Shown in pieces: positions 1 to 9,871 of a DNA stretch of 64,000 bases. Within the stretch, counting starts at the first letter, position 1. Each line of letters starts with the position of its first letter. The notes under the pieces are model-generated. The model was not told where the DNA came from and did not search any database. It saw only the letters and a program-made list of their open reading frames with translations. The stretch spans positions 6,935,501-6,999,500 of the forward strand of contig NC_083505.1 in NCBI RefSeq assembly GCF_032362555.1, written 5' to 3'. Made by a program: the position numbers and the translations under genes. The DNA is from Amyelois transitella (taxonomy: Eukaryota; Arthropoda; Insecta; Lepidoptera; Pyralidae).

Positions 1-7
1 ATTTTAA

Positions 8-280
8 GTGTTTTCAAAATTCTCATCCTACATGGTTTTGAAATGGTACATGACGGAGCATTTCAGTTTTTACAGCGATGCTCAAGACACCACACGTGGA
101 TTGCGTAGCACGGTTTCTCTCCGACTAAGATTGCCTGTATTCCATACCAAATTCTTTTCTCACTCCTTCACTGTGCAGGCTATCCGCCTGTGGAATGCTC
201 TTCCAGTTTACATACGAAAAGCCCAGACTATAGGCAGTTTCAAAGATCTAGTTAAGTCTCATCTTTCTACATTTTCCTAA
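8..280 (+). mobile_element. Non-LTR retrotransposon (LINE) reverse-transcriptase C-terminal fragment
   Basis: An open frame of about 90 codons ends in a pattern typical of the extreme C-terminus of jockey/CR1-type LINE polyproteins: a hydrophobic FTVQAIRLWNALP stretch, then IR and a final F-K-x-L-V-K-S-H-L segment. No catalytic domain is inside the window, so this is either a 5'-truncated copy or the end of a longer one that starts to the left. It lies in the intron before the first visible collagen exon. The rest of the intron up to 700 is AT-rich and holds only the pyrimidine tract of the acceptor. Confidence 0.6.
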
Positions 281-700
281 TTTATATTATATCATGTAGT
301 TATATATTTGTAGGCTGTCATAATTATATATTTCATTTGTAGAGATATATGTTGCAAGTTATTTATTTATCTAGGTATATTTAAATGTATTTTTATTGTG
401 TTTATATTAGGTTTAGGTCTATTTTGCATTTTTTTTTATATACTGCGCCAATCGTCTTTCTATTTTAACTTCCTCCCACCCTAAGGTTGACTGGAAGAGA
501 TTTGCTTGAGACCTGCTTTAGCGATAAGTCCGCCTTTGTACCACATTACCTGTGTTTTTTTTCAGTTTTCTTATGGTGCAATAATGTATCTACCTACATT
601 GAACTGTATTAATTAATATTAGGGATGCTAATTGTTTTTTTTTTAACACAGATTATATGTACTATGTACTAGGTATAAACTAGAACTTGGTTATTTTCAG

Positions 701-3700
701 GGACGTAAAGGCTACCCAGGAATTCAAAGACAAGGTCCACCGGGATTGCCGGGTAAGAACGGTCAACCGGGACGAATGGGTTTGTTTGGTGAACGCGGAG
801 CTGACGGATTGCCGGGAGAACCAGGAGACGTAGGCCCAAAAGGAATGAAAGGAGAAGTCGGGGCTATAGGTATACGAGGAATGCAAGGGATACCAGGAAT
901 TGATGGAGAACGAGGGTTCCAAGGATTTTTAGGAGCTCCTGGTTTGGTTGGAGAGCCAGGTGATCAGGGGGATCCGGGACCTCCGGGTTATGATGGTTCG
1001 CCAGGTAGACCTGGCATTACAGGGCGTAAAGGAGAAAAAGGAATAAACGGTGTGATAGGCTTATCTGGTCCACAAGGCTATGACGGTCAACGAGGAAATA
1101 AAGGAATACAAGGTGATAGAGGTGATTATGGTGCTCAGGGTGAGCGTGGAGAAGATGCAGCGCAAGGAGCACAAGGAAATATTGGAGATCCAGGATATGA
1201 CGGTAGACCAGGTTTACCGGGAATAAAGGGCGTCAAAGGCATAAAGGGCGACATAGGCGAAACAGGAATATCTTTAACAGGAGATCAAGGCATAAAAGGC
1301 GAGCAAGGCCCAGATGGATTTCCAGGAATACCAGGAATTAAAGGATATCAAGGCGATAGGGGTGACGGTGGCTATCCAGGCGAAAAAGGCATTGTAGGCG
1401 ATAAAGGTTACAGTGGCCTCCCAGGGTTTCCGGGTAGAAAAGGATTAGACGGAAATTCAGGTAGACCAGGAATCAGAGGTTTATCTGGGGAGACAGGTGA
1501 AAAAGGCGACGAAGGTGATGAAGGCCAACCGGGCCGAATGGGCATACCTGGGTTGCAAGGTGACAGAGGCCCAATTGGACCTAAAGGCCAAAGAGGTGAC
1601 CCTGGTTTAAAAGGACCTATAGGATCACCCAGTTATAGCTTCCCCGCTCCTAAAGGAGACCCAGGTATTACCGGATATTATGGCGTTCCTGGCATACCGG
1701 GCGACATTGGAGAACCTGGATATCCAGGCCCGAAAGGTGCTCGTGGTTATAAAGGTGATCAAGGCCAAGTTGGATATCCAGGAAAAGTGGGACTTCCGGG
1801 GCCCAGAGGCTTACCAGGTGATCAAGGAGCCCCGGGGATACCTGGTTTGAATGCTTTAGATGGTAAAGGATTACCTGGAGAACCCGGCGTAGATGGTTTG
1901 CCTGGTTGGCCTGGCCCCAGAGGGCAGAAAGGCGCTCCGGGTATATATGGATACGATGGACCTAAAGGAATTAAAGGCAATCCGGGAATTAGTTTTCGAG
2001 GCCCTAAAGGTCCCAAGGGAATAGAAGGTAATCCAGGCAGGCGAGGCTTTTCCGGAGCTGTTGGTATACCAGGTATGGAAGGTGCTCCAGGCCTACCAGG
2101 TATACGAGGAGATTTGGGAGAACCCGGTTTTGCGATAAGCCCGAAGGGACCGAAGGGCGAAATTGGTTTTAAGGGAGTAAATGGTTTCAAAGGTGACCAA
2201 GGTGAAAGAGGAGACACAGGTTATAATGGATTTGTAGGAGACCAAGGACCAACAGGTTTACCTGGAATTCCAGGTGACAGTGGCGAAATCGGACCTGTAG
2301 GGCTTCCGGGCCTAAAGGGTCTAAAAGGTGATAAGGGCGATATGGTTAATCCATGGGAACAAACTCAGGGACCTAAGGGCGAAATGGGACTTCAAGGGTA
2401 TCCTGGAGCTCCGGGTCGAGATGGAATTCAAAGCATATCCCTTAGAAACGGTATGAAAGGGAAAAAAGGAAGCAGAGGCGATCGAGGCTCTGAAGGTGCC
2501 ATGGGATTCATGGGTACCCCTGGTCCAATGGGTAGAAAAGGATTTACAGGTCTTAAAGGATTTGAAGGTGTGCAAGGTAACAGAGGGCTACCGGGAATAC
2601 CTGCACTTCAGCCCATACCGAAATCAAGAGGCTTTTATTACGCGCTTCATTCTCAATCTTCGATGATTCCGCAATGCCCTCAAGGCACGTCACCCATGTG
2701 GAACGGATTCTCGTTAATCCACATTGTCGCAAATGCTCAAGCACATGGCCAAGATTTAGGTAAGACTCGTTTCTTAATAGGTATGAATTTGTTACCTTTT
2801 ATGAAGATGTTGTGATTTCATTACTTGATATGTTTATTTAATCTCACAGGTGCTCCTGGTAGTTGTTTAAGACGGTTTTCCACGATGCCTTACATGTTCT
2901 GCAATCTAAACAATGTGTGCGATTTTGCGCAAAGAGAGGATTATAGTTTTTGGCTGTCTACCGATGCCCCCATGCCCATGGCCATGACTCCTATAGAAGC
3001 TAGAGATGTTGGACTTTACATATCTCGGTAAGATTCTACTTAATATGTGGATCAAAAGATTGCATGTAGATAAGTACGTTAAGCTGGCTTCATGTTAGAA
3101 TTCTCACGAAAAAAAAAATTATTCTCTAAATTTTAATACAAAATGCACGATCGATTCTAATGGTGCAGTAGTATTAGAAGGAGAACATTAGGTAAGTGAT
3201 TTACCCAAGAACTCTCAAAAGAACAATAACTAGAATTTTACACGTCTAATGTAATGGACATACCTAGTTTTTGTTTCTCGTTCCAGGTGCCAAGTATGCG
3301 AATCGCCAACTCGAATGATAGCCATACACAGTCAGAGTAATGAAGTACCAAACTGTCCTGATGATTGGGATCAGTTATGGATTGGATACAGCTTTTTGAT
3401 GGTAGGTACTTAGCTGGATATCTCACAAAAAATATTAAAACCTTAAAGCATAAATAAAAAGTGCCTAAATACTTTAGAACTTCCAGTTATCATACAGGAT
3501 AAATTTGCAAGAATGAATGAATGATGAATGAAACTGAGTTTCCATACAAACAAGTATCAAAAAGTGTTTTTTTTTTATTTTCCCATTCATTTCGGTTTAA
3601 TTTTTTTTATGGACACCCATTCAATTTCATGGTCAAAACCAGCTGTGAAAATAAATTTAACTGTATTAAAAATTGTATTGCCTTACAGCACATGGCTGGT

Positions 3701-4464
3701 TCAGACGCAGCTGGCCAGAGTCTAGTGTCGCCTGGATCGTGTCTGCAGGAATTTAGAACTAGGCCATTCATAGAGTGTAACGGACTTGGAAGGTGTAACT
3801 ATTTTGCCACTGCAATCTCGTACTGGCTATCGACGATAGAAGACAACAAAATGTTCCAAAAACCTGAGCAACAAACACTGAAACAAGATCATGTGAACAG
3901 AATAAGCAGGCGAGTTATCAAATACTTATATATTAAATACTGCAATCTCAAATCAAATGACGTGCGTACGTAATCGTTACTATGTAAATTTACTGTAGGT
4001 ATTTATATTTACTTAATATCGTTGAATAATATCAAAGAGCCTAGCATAGAAAACCAGCGAATTTTCATGTTATCCTAGTATATATTTTCGATTCCAGACA
4101 TGTTTATATCTACTCGTTTTGAAAAGCCTCTCCTGGTTACCACTTCGTCATTTTCGTCATCAGTTAAAAGACTCTATTGCAATTGGTTGAAAAACCCATT
4201 TTGTCATCTGACCACAGTGCCCGTACATTATAATGTACACAATGGAGACAATATATGTCTCTTATGTACTGTATTGAATTGAAATGTTTGTGCAGATGTG
4301 CAGTGTGCAGGAGGAGGCCTCCACCACGAACGGGTTCCGCCGGGGACCCATACCCGGGAGGCGCCTCAGTGGTGTCGGTGCCCAACTCCTACATCCGCAA
4401 CAACTACGCGCGCCGCCACCGACTACGGCCCTACCGCGGACGTCACGTTCGAAGACACCCATAA
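701..4464 (+). CDS. Collagen alpha(IV) chain, 3' part (partial at 5' end)
   Basis: This encodes a basement-membrane collagen IV chain, secreted and assembled as a trimer. Exons are 701-2759, 2850-3027, 3287-3401, 3689-3909 and 4296-4464; their phases join without a break to give 913 residues. Residues 1 to about 642 are Gly-X-Y repeats with the small interruptions normal for type IV (for example near the SYSFPAP, NPWEQTQ and SISLRN stretches). From about 644 comes the NC1 domain, with two C4 repeats marked by YYALHSQS and IAIHSQS, conserved cysteines and WxGYSF. The Met in PMPM and the Lys in TLK align with the residues that form the sulfilimine cross-link in known NC1 hexamers. The gene begins left of the window. 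After the final CAVC the protein runs on for 51 arginine-rich residues, longer than the few residues in vertebrate chains. The fourth intron uses a GC donor. The sequence does not let me choose between the alpha1 and alpha2 (viking) types. Confidence 0.95.
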
Positions 4465-6068
4465 TTAATTTAATATCTTCCACATTGTGATAAAAAATAT
4501 TTTTATAACGGCACTGATAGCCGGTTTTTGTTTAGATACAAGAAATATCCCCCACTGCCATCGTATTGTAATTATATAGTGCTATTGTTAAATTAATAAA
4601 TTAAGATAAAATATGGCTTAGAAATTAAAAAATACCACTCTCATAACTATTTATATAAAATTCTAGGAAACTAATAACATTTTGAAGATAGGTATTACTT
4701 TTAAATACTTGGAATTTTAAGTGTGAGCGACTTTATTTAAGAATTTATTTTGGGAACTACCCATCTAACAAATAATTTAAGTATCCTCCGGAAATCTTAT
4801 TTTAGTCTGTTTCTGAAACAGAGCAAACTATTATTAAAAAAAGTAAGAAAAGCAATAAAATAGGTACTATCATAGTGTCATAATGCGAATTTGTAATAAA
4901 TTATAACTGAAAACTCAACGACGAACTCAGCCAACGACTTCGAACAAGAAATAACATCTAGTCGCTACTTACTTAATAATATGTAAGCCAAACTTATAAA
5001 TAAGTACACAGGTTTATCAAGGATATTTACGAAATATCTTACAATCTTGTACATAAATTAGTTCTTGGTGTTATAATTATATGTGTATTTTAGCAAGTAA
5101 GTTAACGTAATAAAAATAATAATACATTTTTTCTTTTTATTGGTTGACCGAGCGGGTCTTGGTGGACGTATATATATAATAACCATAAAAAATTCAAAAT
5201 CCTCTGATTCATATTTAAGTTCTGTCTCAAGTGTAAGAATTAATAAAGTCAATCACAATGTACCTTAATAAGTCTCAATGTACTTATGGTAAATGAAAAA
5301 AAAAATAGTTCGTTGCTAGAGATCGAGTCCAGGCACATAAGACTTATATAAAAGCCGAATCGGTTGCCAAATGAGCCATCAGTGGTCGTACGCCCAAATT
5401 ATCGATCTCTAGCGATCATTGAAAAAAACAAAATAATTTAGGGTTAAAATATGGGAAAAACTAATGTTCATGGATGTGGAAACATATATCTACAAATGTC
5501 GCTGACGTTTAATAGAATTAGATTTTACTGCTGTCGTAATGGTTACCTTTATTTTTGAAATTCATAATATCCTACTGCCGTGCTCTTAAAAACTTACGAT
5601 GGCACACCGTCTTTGGTAAAGCCATTGTATTATTTTTAATTATCTCGACACAATGTGACCAGACCTTCTATTATAAAATATTAAAAACTTACAGGCATGT
5701 ATTATTCTAAATCTTTACCTAATTATGAATAAATACCATAATATGAATTCCGTTTTACCTTTTTAAAGAGGTAATTAATGAAGCTCTTGCTCCCATGACA
5801 AGACTCATGTACGCACATCCTGATACTCGTATTTTAATTTTTATTAGAATAATGTCAACCGAAAGTGAATGAAACCCTACGTACCTAAATTTGGATTCTA
5901 ACCTCACTTATTCTGCCAAGGTCTTTACATTCCTCTTGCCACATCCATACCACTCTTTTTTTCTACATCCCCATCCAACAATCTTTTCATACAAGTACTT
6001 TGCACAAAAAAGTTATTAAAAAAGAAGTTAAATAAAAATTTGTTTATTTCAAAGATATTTACAAAGAG
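4465..6068. other. Collagen 3' UTR and intergenic spacer
   Basis: AT-rich sequence without a credible coding region. An AATAAA at 4595-4600 is a plausible collagen polyadenylation signal. A SINE-like element lies at 5315-5413. A reverse-strand AATAAA at 6043-6048, about 20 bases past the PITHD1 stop, would give that gene a very short 3' UTR. Confidence 0.5.
5315..5413 (-). repeat. tRNA-like SINE head with 12-bp terminal inverted repeat
   Basis: On the minus strand there is a box-A-like TGGCTCATTTGG (5368-5379) and, about 40 bases on, a box-B-like GGACTCGATCTC (around 5319-5330), spaced as in a tRNA gene. The acceptor stem does not pair, so it is not a functional tRNA. The ends carry a perfect 12-bp inverted repeat, GCTAGAGATCGA (5315-5326 and 5402-5413). 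Confidence 0.4.
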
Positions 6069-8085
6069 CTAGTCTATAGTTTTAGAAACTGAGTCCAAGT
6101 GTTTCAGTTTATGATCATCGAGGTTGGGCCTTGCTTCATATGTACAAATAGTAACTCCATGTCTATGCCCCGGTGTCCACTCACCTTTCAGGCCAATGTA
6201 GTAAATAGTTGTATTTTCAGCTCCGAAATTACTTGAAAAATGCATAGTCAAGTGTGTTACTGACGAAAATGTTACTATTCTGAAAATAACAATAAATGTT
6301 TTAATGTGTAACCAATAAAGATGATGTTGGTATAAAACCTACATGAAATGTCGCTTATACAATGTTTTTACAAGGTTTTAAAATATTTTGGTCATCATAA
6401 AGCGTCAAAACAATGAAGTAGCGTCTACAAGATCTCTTTCTTGACATATGTATTCCTACATGCATTTTCATCTGCTGGTTTCAAACTTTAGATCTACTAA
6501 CAGCAGCAGTTTGTTGTGCCTCTGAAACACAAGGTCCTGGGTTCGTAAGCTCCATAGTATGGCAAGCGCGACGCCATTTATATCACGCGAAAAACTATCG
6601 CGTAGTATAAAAAAGCGAAACAGTGATAGTTTTCCTCTCGATAAAAACGGCGTCGCGTGTGCCATGCTGAGGGAGGAACGGCATGATATAATGATAATTT
6701 TTTTGATTGAACTGGTAATTGGTTCTATCTGTAACTATAAGTATTTATTATAAAAAACACAGAAGTGTTGAGTTAATAATCCTATGTTAGGTATTTTCTC
6801 GGGTCTGGGGTCGGTTATATTTCCTTTGGTACTAGCCCAAACTGTATGATTTATAACATTGATTACAAAGTTTTATAATGGGTGCCTAGTCTGGCTTTTT
6901 ACTTCCCTAAACAACTTATTTCCTTTTGGTTGTTAATAATTGAACATAGCCATATAAGGAAATTTACTTTACTTTGAAAGCATCGGTGGTCGAATTGGCA
7001 AGATGGCCGGTTAAAATGCGTGTGGCGCTAAAAGTGCCTTGCGGTTCGCGGCACCACTCAATCTCTTTCCCATGGATGTCGTAAAAGGCGACTAAGGGAT
7101 AGGCTTACATACTTGAGATTCTTTTTTAGGCGATGGGCTAGCAAACTGTCACTATTTGAATCTTAATTCTATCTTAAAACCAAATAGTTGAACGTGGCCT
7201 ATCAGTCTTTACAAGACAGTTGGCTCTGTCTACCCCGCAAGGGATATAGACGTGATTATATGTATGTATGGCGCTAAAAGGCACAGGTTCGAACTCCACC
7301 CCTGCCAAGTACCAATGGCAACACTACAGTGAGGATGCACCCGGGACTGTAGTCAAGAGGAAGAAGATATAAGGAAATATACTTACTTTGGGTTATATTC
7401 AAGAAGCCCTTGGCTATCTTTTTGTAGTTCAAACACTTGATCTGGTTCCATTGAAACATCATCGAAAGTCATATTTGGCTTATTTTTGTAACTGTAATAA
7501 TATAGAACAATCAAATTTAATAAAATAAAATGCCATTTGAATTTTAATTGTTAAATGTGGAAAAATGTGACAAAGAACATAGCAGGTGTACTTACAGTCT
7601 CAGTTTCTTAGGATGTGAATCTGTTTCTTCAGATATTATTCTAATGCCTTTTAGTTTAACATTTCCAGTAAATGGTATGTTGAATAGCAATTCTTCATCA
7701 GCATCACTCTGGACAAACTGAAAATACATTATTGGTTTTAAGCAGTTACATGATGTGAAAATGATATCAATTTTTAAATCTGGCACATTTACATTTGGTT
7801 TTCTTCCTTTCACGTTAACATGGAGGATAAGAAGAGACTGGCTGAGAAAAAATTCAAACCCACAAACCCGAGATAAATTATACTATTAAATTCTGTTTAA
7901 CTACGTACCTCAGTTTTATCAAATCTTTTTTCCCAAGATTTAAATACAGTTTTTCCAGACCCGTCTACAGTTTCATTTAAACATTGTATGTTTTCTTTAT
8001 CTATTTTTTCAAATAGATTGTATTGAATTCCAATTTCATCTGACTCATCATGGTCATGATGGTCATGGCAATGTCCATGGGGCAT
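6069..8085 (-). CDS. PITH domain-containing protein (PITHD1-like)
   Basis: Four coding exons (in order 8085-7909, 7717-7596, 7491-7387, 6279-6069) join in frame to 204 residues, close to the roughly 211 of human PITHD1. The N-terminus is rich in His and Asp (MPHGHCHDHHDHDESDE), as in PITHD1 orthologues. The PITH fold follows, with LFNIPFTG, VKLKGI, DSHPKKLRLY, FELQ, THLTMHF, YYIGLKGEW and a terminal VTICTYEARP block. PITH domains bind the proteasome in thioredoxin-like proteins; PITHD1 itself lacks a thioredoxin domain and is reported to act in proteasome and cell-differentiation contexts. The start is the only Met before the conserved His-rich block and has AAA just upstream. All introns are GT-AG. 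The largest, 6280-7386, is filled with repeats. Its start lies 1.8 kb from that of the divergent INTS10. Confidence 0.93.
6555..6670. repeat. Hairpin (MITE-like) imperfect inverted repeat
   Basis: Two arms of about 50 bases, 6555-6603 and 6617-6670, are imperfect reverse complements. Shared cores include GCGCGACGCC/GGCGTCGCG and GAAAAACTATC/GATAGTTTTC. The two strands therefore both encode nearly the same short peptide (MASATPF.. and MAHATPF..), which is an artefact of the palindrome. It lies in a PITHD1 intron and resembles a small foldback MITE. Confidence 0.6.
6975..7330 (+). repeat. tRNA-like SINE split by a nested retroposon
   Basis: A box-A-like TGGTCGAATTGGC (about 6987-6999) and a perfect box-B-like GGTTCGAACTCC (about 7286-7297) are separated by an inserted 234-bp repeat (7035-7268). 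The insert is flanked by a 12-bp direct duplication, TGGCGCTAAAAG (7023-7034 and 7269-7280). With the insert and one duplicate removed, the boxes lie about 50 bases apart, as in a tRNA-derived SINE head. Confidence 0.6.
7035..7268 (+). mobile_element. Short retroposon copy 1 (TATG-tailed family)
   Basis: This copy begins GTGCC..GGCACC (a small hairpin), runs through the family core CCCATGGATGTCGTAAAAGG and ATGGGCTAGCAA, and ends in GACGTGATTATATGTATGTATG. A 12-bp target duplication flanks it. Strand is given with the TATG tail as 3' end. It has an internal deletion just after the first 25 bases relative to the copy at 28326. Confidence 0.8.
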
Positions 8086-9871
8086 TTTGGGTTCTACTTG
8101 CTAAAGCTGCAAAAAATAAATTTATTCATGGCTTTAAAATGTGTTAGTTCTAAAATAAATGACATCAACTTTAAAAAGCTGATATCAGTAGTTCCAGAAA
8201 GCGACAAAGTCAAGCTAGATGATGCAGTGTACCAATCTTACATGTAACCATGATCCAATTAAAGATTATTTTATCCATGTTTAAACAACTGCAAATGAAC
8301 ATTTAATACAAGGTTAAGAATTGCATATTTGTCTTGGAGGGTAGTCAGTCCAGTGACTTGCTCCCTTTACTCTCATCAATATCTATAAATCTCTAGAGGA
8401 CCTTCTTTTTAGCATTTTTAGTTTTGAACTGTTTTTCATTAAGATCTTTGTTACTGTTTGGATAGTTTTCCAATATTTTTCTATAAGGTGTCATGGAGTG
8501 CTTGGATGGTTTAAAGAATAATAAGTTCATCTGAAAGGTTGCAAAGGTAAAAGGCAAAGGTAAGGATAGGAGTAATTTTATGTAAAAACCTGATTCCCCC
8601 ATTCATGGATCATGGTCTAAAGGCTTCACCTGGGCTTCTCTTGAAACTTTGCAGGGGAACCTAGCTCATACTGAATCATGGTAAAAGCTACTTTTTTGTA
8701 TATTCATGATAAGAGATTTAGTTGGTGATATATATTGGAGTCACACGACACAATTATTTTATCAATATATTTTGTACCTTTTAATAATTCCCTCTTACTT
8801 AAAGCTAAGAAATTGATATATCAAGGATTATTTCGCTACTACAACTTGTTAAAAATAGACATGAAATGCTTTTTGTTTTGCAGTTTTTCTGTTTTCCGTA
8901 CGTACGTACGTACCACAGATAATATACTTACCTACTAATCTAATCTTCTTCATCATTCTGACTGTCACTCATTCACTTCACTTCACAGTCACGTTCATAT
9001 TAACATTTGTCAAATTGAGACAAATTGAAACTTGTTATCGTTACCAAATTAATAAAAAAACTAACGGTAAATAACTTTATTTTCAAAAAGTTATGAGTGA
9101 TACCGTTATAGGTAGGAGTGACATCGTTAATGTTACGTTTACGTTACATACCTTTTATTTCGTTACCAAACAACGTTAAGAATAGCGATACCAATTAACT
9201 TTATGAATAACGTTACCAATTAGCGTTATAAATATCCTTACCGTTATGTGATATGAAAATCTGTTTCGTTTTATTAAATAAAGGAACCTTAAAGTGCCAA
9301 CGCAACTGTGTTCACGGCAAATCCGTCAATAATCAATCCGTAAAATTATACGTATATACCGGTAAATAAAAAAAAAAATTCGTTACAACCGTCTTAACGA
9401 TACTTCTTACTTTTACTGGTAACGTCATATGAGTAAAACGTTAAGTGAATCCTAAAATATCGTTATCAGCATAACGGTAAACCTGTTTGACAGTAATAAC
9501 GATACCAATTTTTTAATTGAGTACCTAGTTGGTCGAGTCCAATCCAACATTTTATATGTGAATTCTGCGATTGTGTCAATGGAATACGAGTGTCTCGTAA
9601 ATGTAAATAACAAAATAAATCGGCCGTTACATCAATAAACAGAATATAGAATTAGTGGAATAATTGCTAGAATTGTAAACTAATTAAGTGTAGTGAGAGC
9701 TAACAGGGCCGACCGCTTTTGCTTTCTCTATTTAGTATAAATTGGAATTCGTTAAAGTGTTGTGGAATGGAAAGAAGTATGTATAACAGCAAATAAATCC
9801 TGTATCACCGTCATAAATAATCACGATAAGGTTAAACGCTCTCAAAAAGAAAGAGTAACAGGTTTTTCAAA
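8086..9871. promoter_or_regulatory. Divergent intergenic region PITHD1/INTS10 with CGTTA-motif cluster
   Basis: This region lies between the two divergent starts. From 9039 to 9501 I count at least 17 CGTTA or TAACG pentamers, several in longer forms such as AACGTTACCAATT, ATCGTTACC and AACGGTAA. That is far above the one or so expected at this base composition. A (GTAC)n run lies at about 8898-8913. An acceptor-like GTAACAG just before the INTS10 Met suggests a 5' UTR intron. No coding frame of note was found. Confidence 0.5.

Noticed and set aside
1822-2217. 131-codon Pro-rich minus-strand frame
   Set aside because: It is the antisense of the collagen Gly-X-Y repeat; the plus-strand frame explains it fully.
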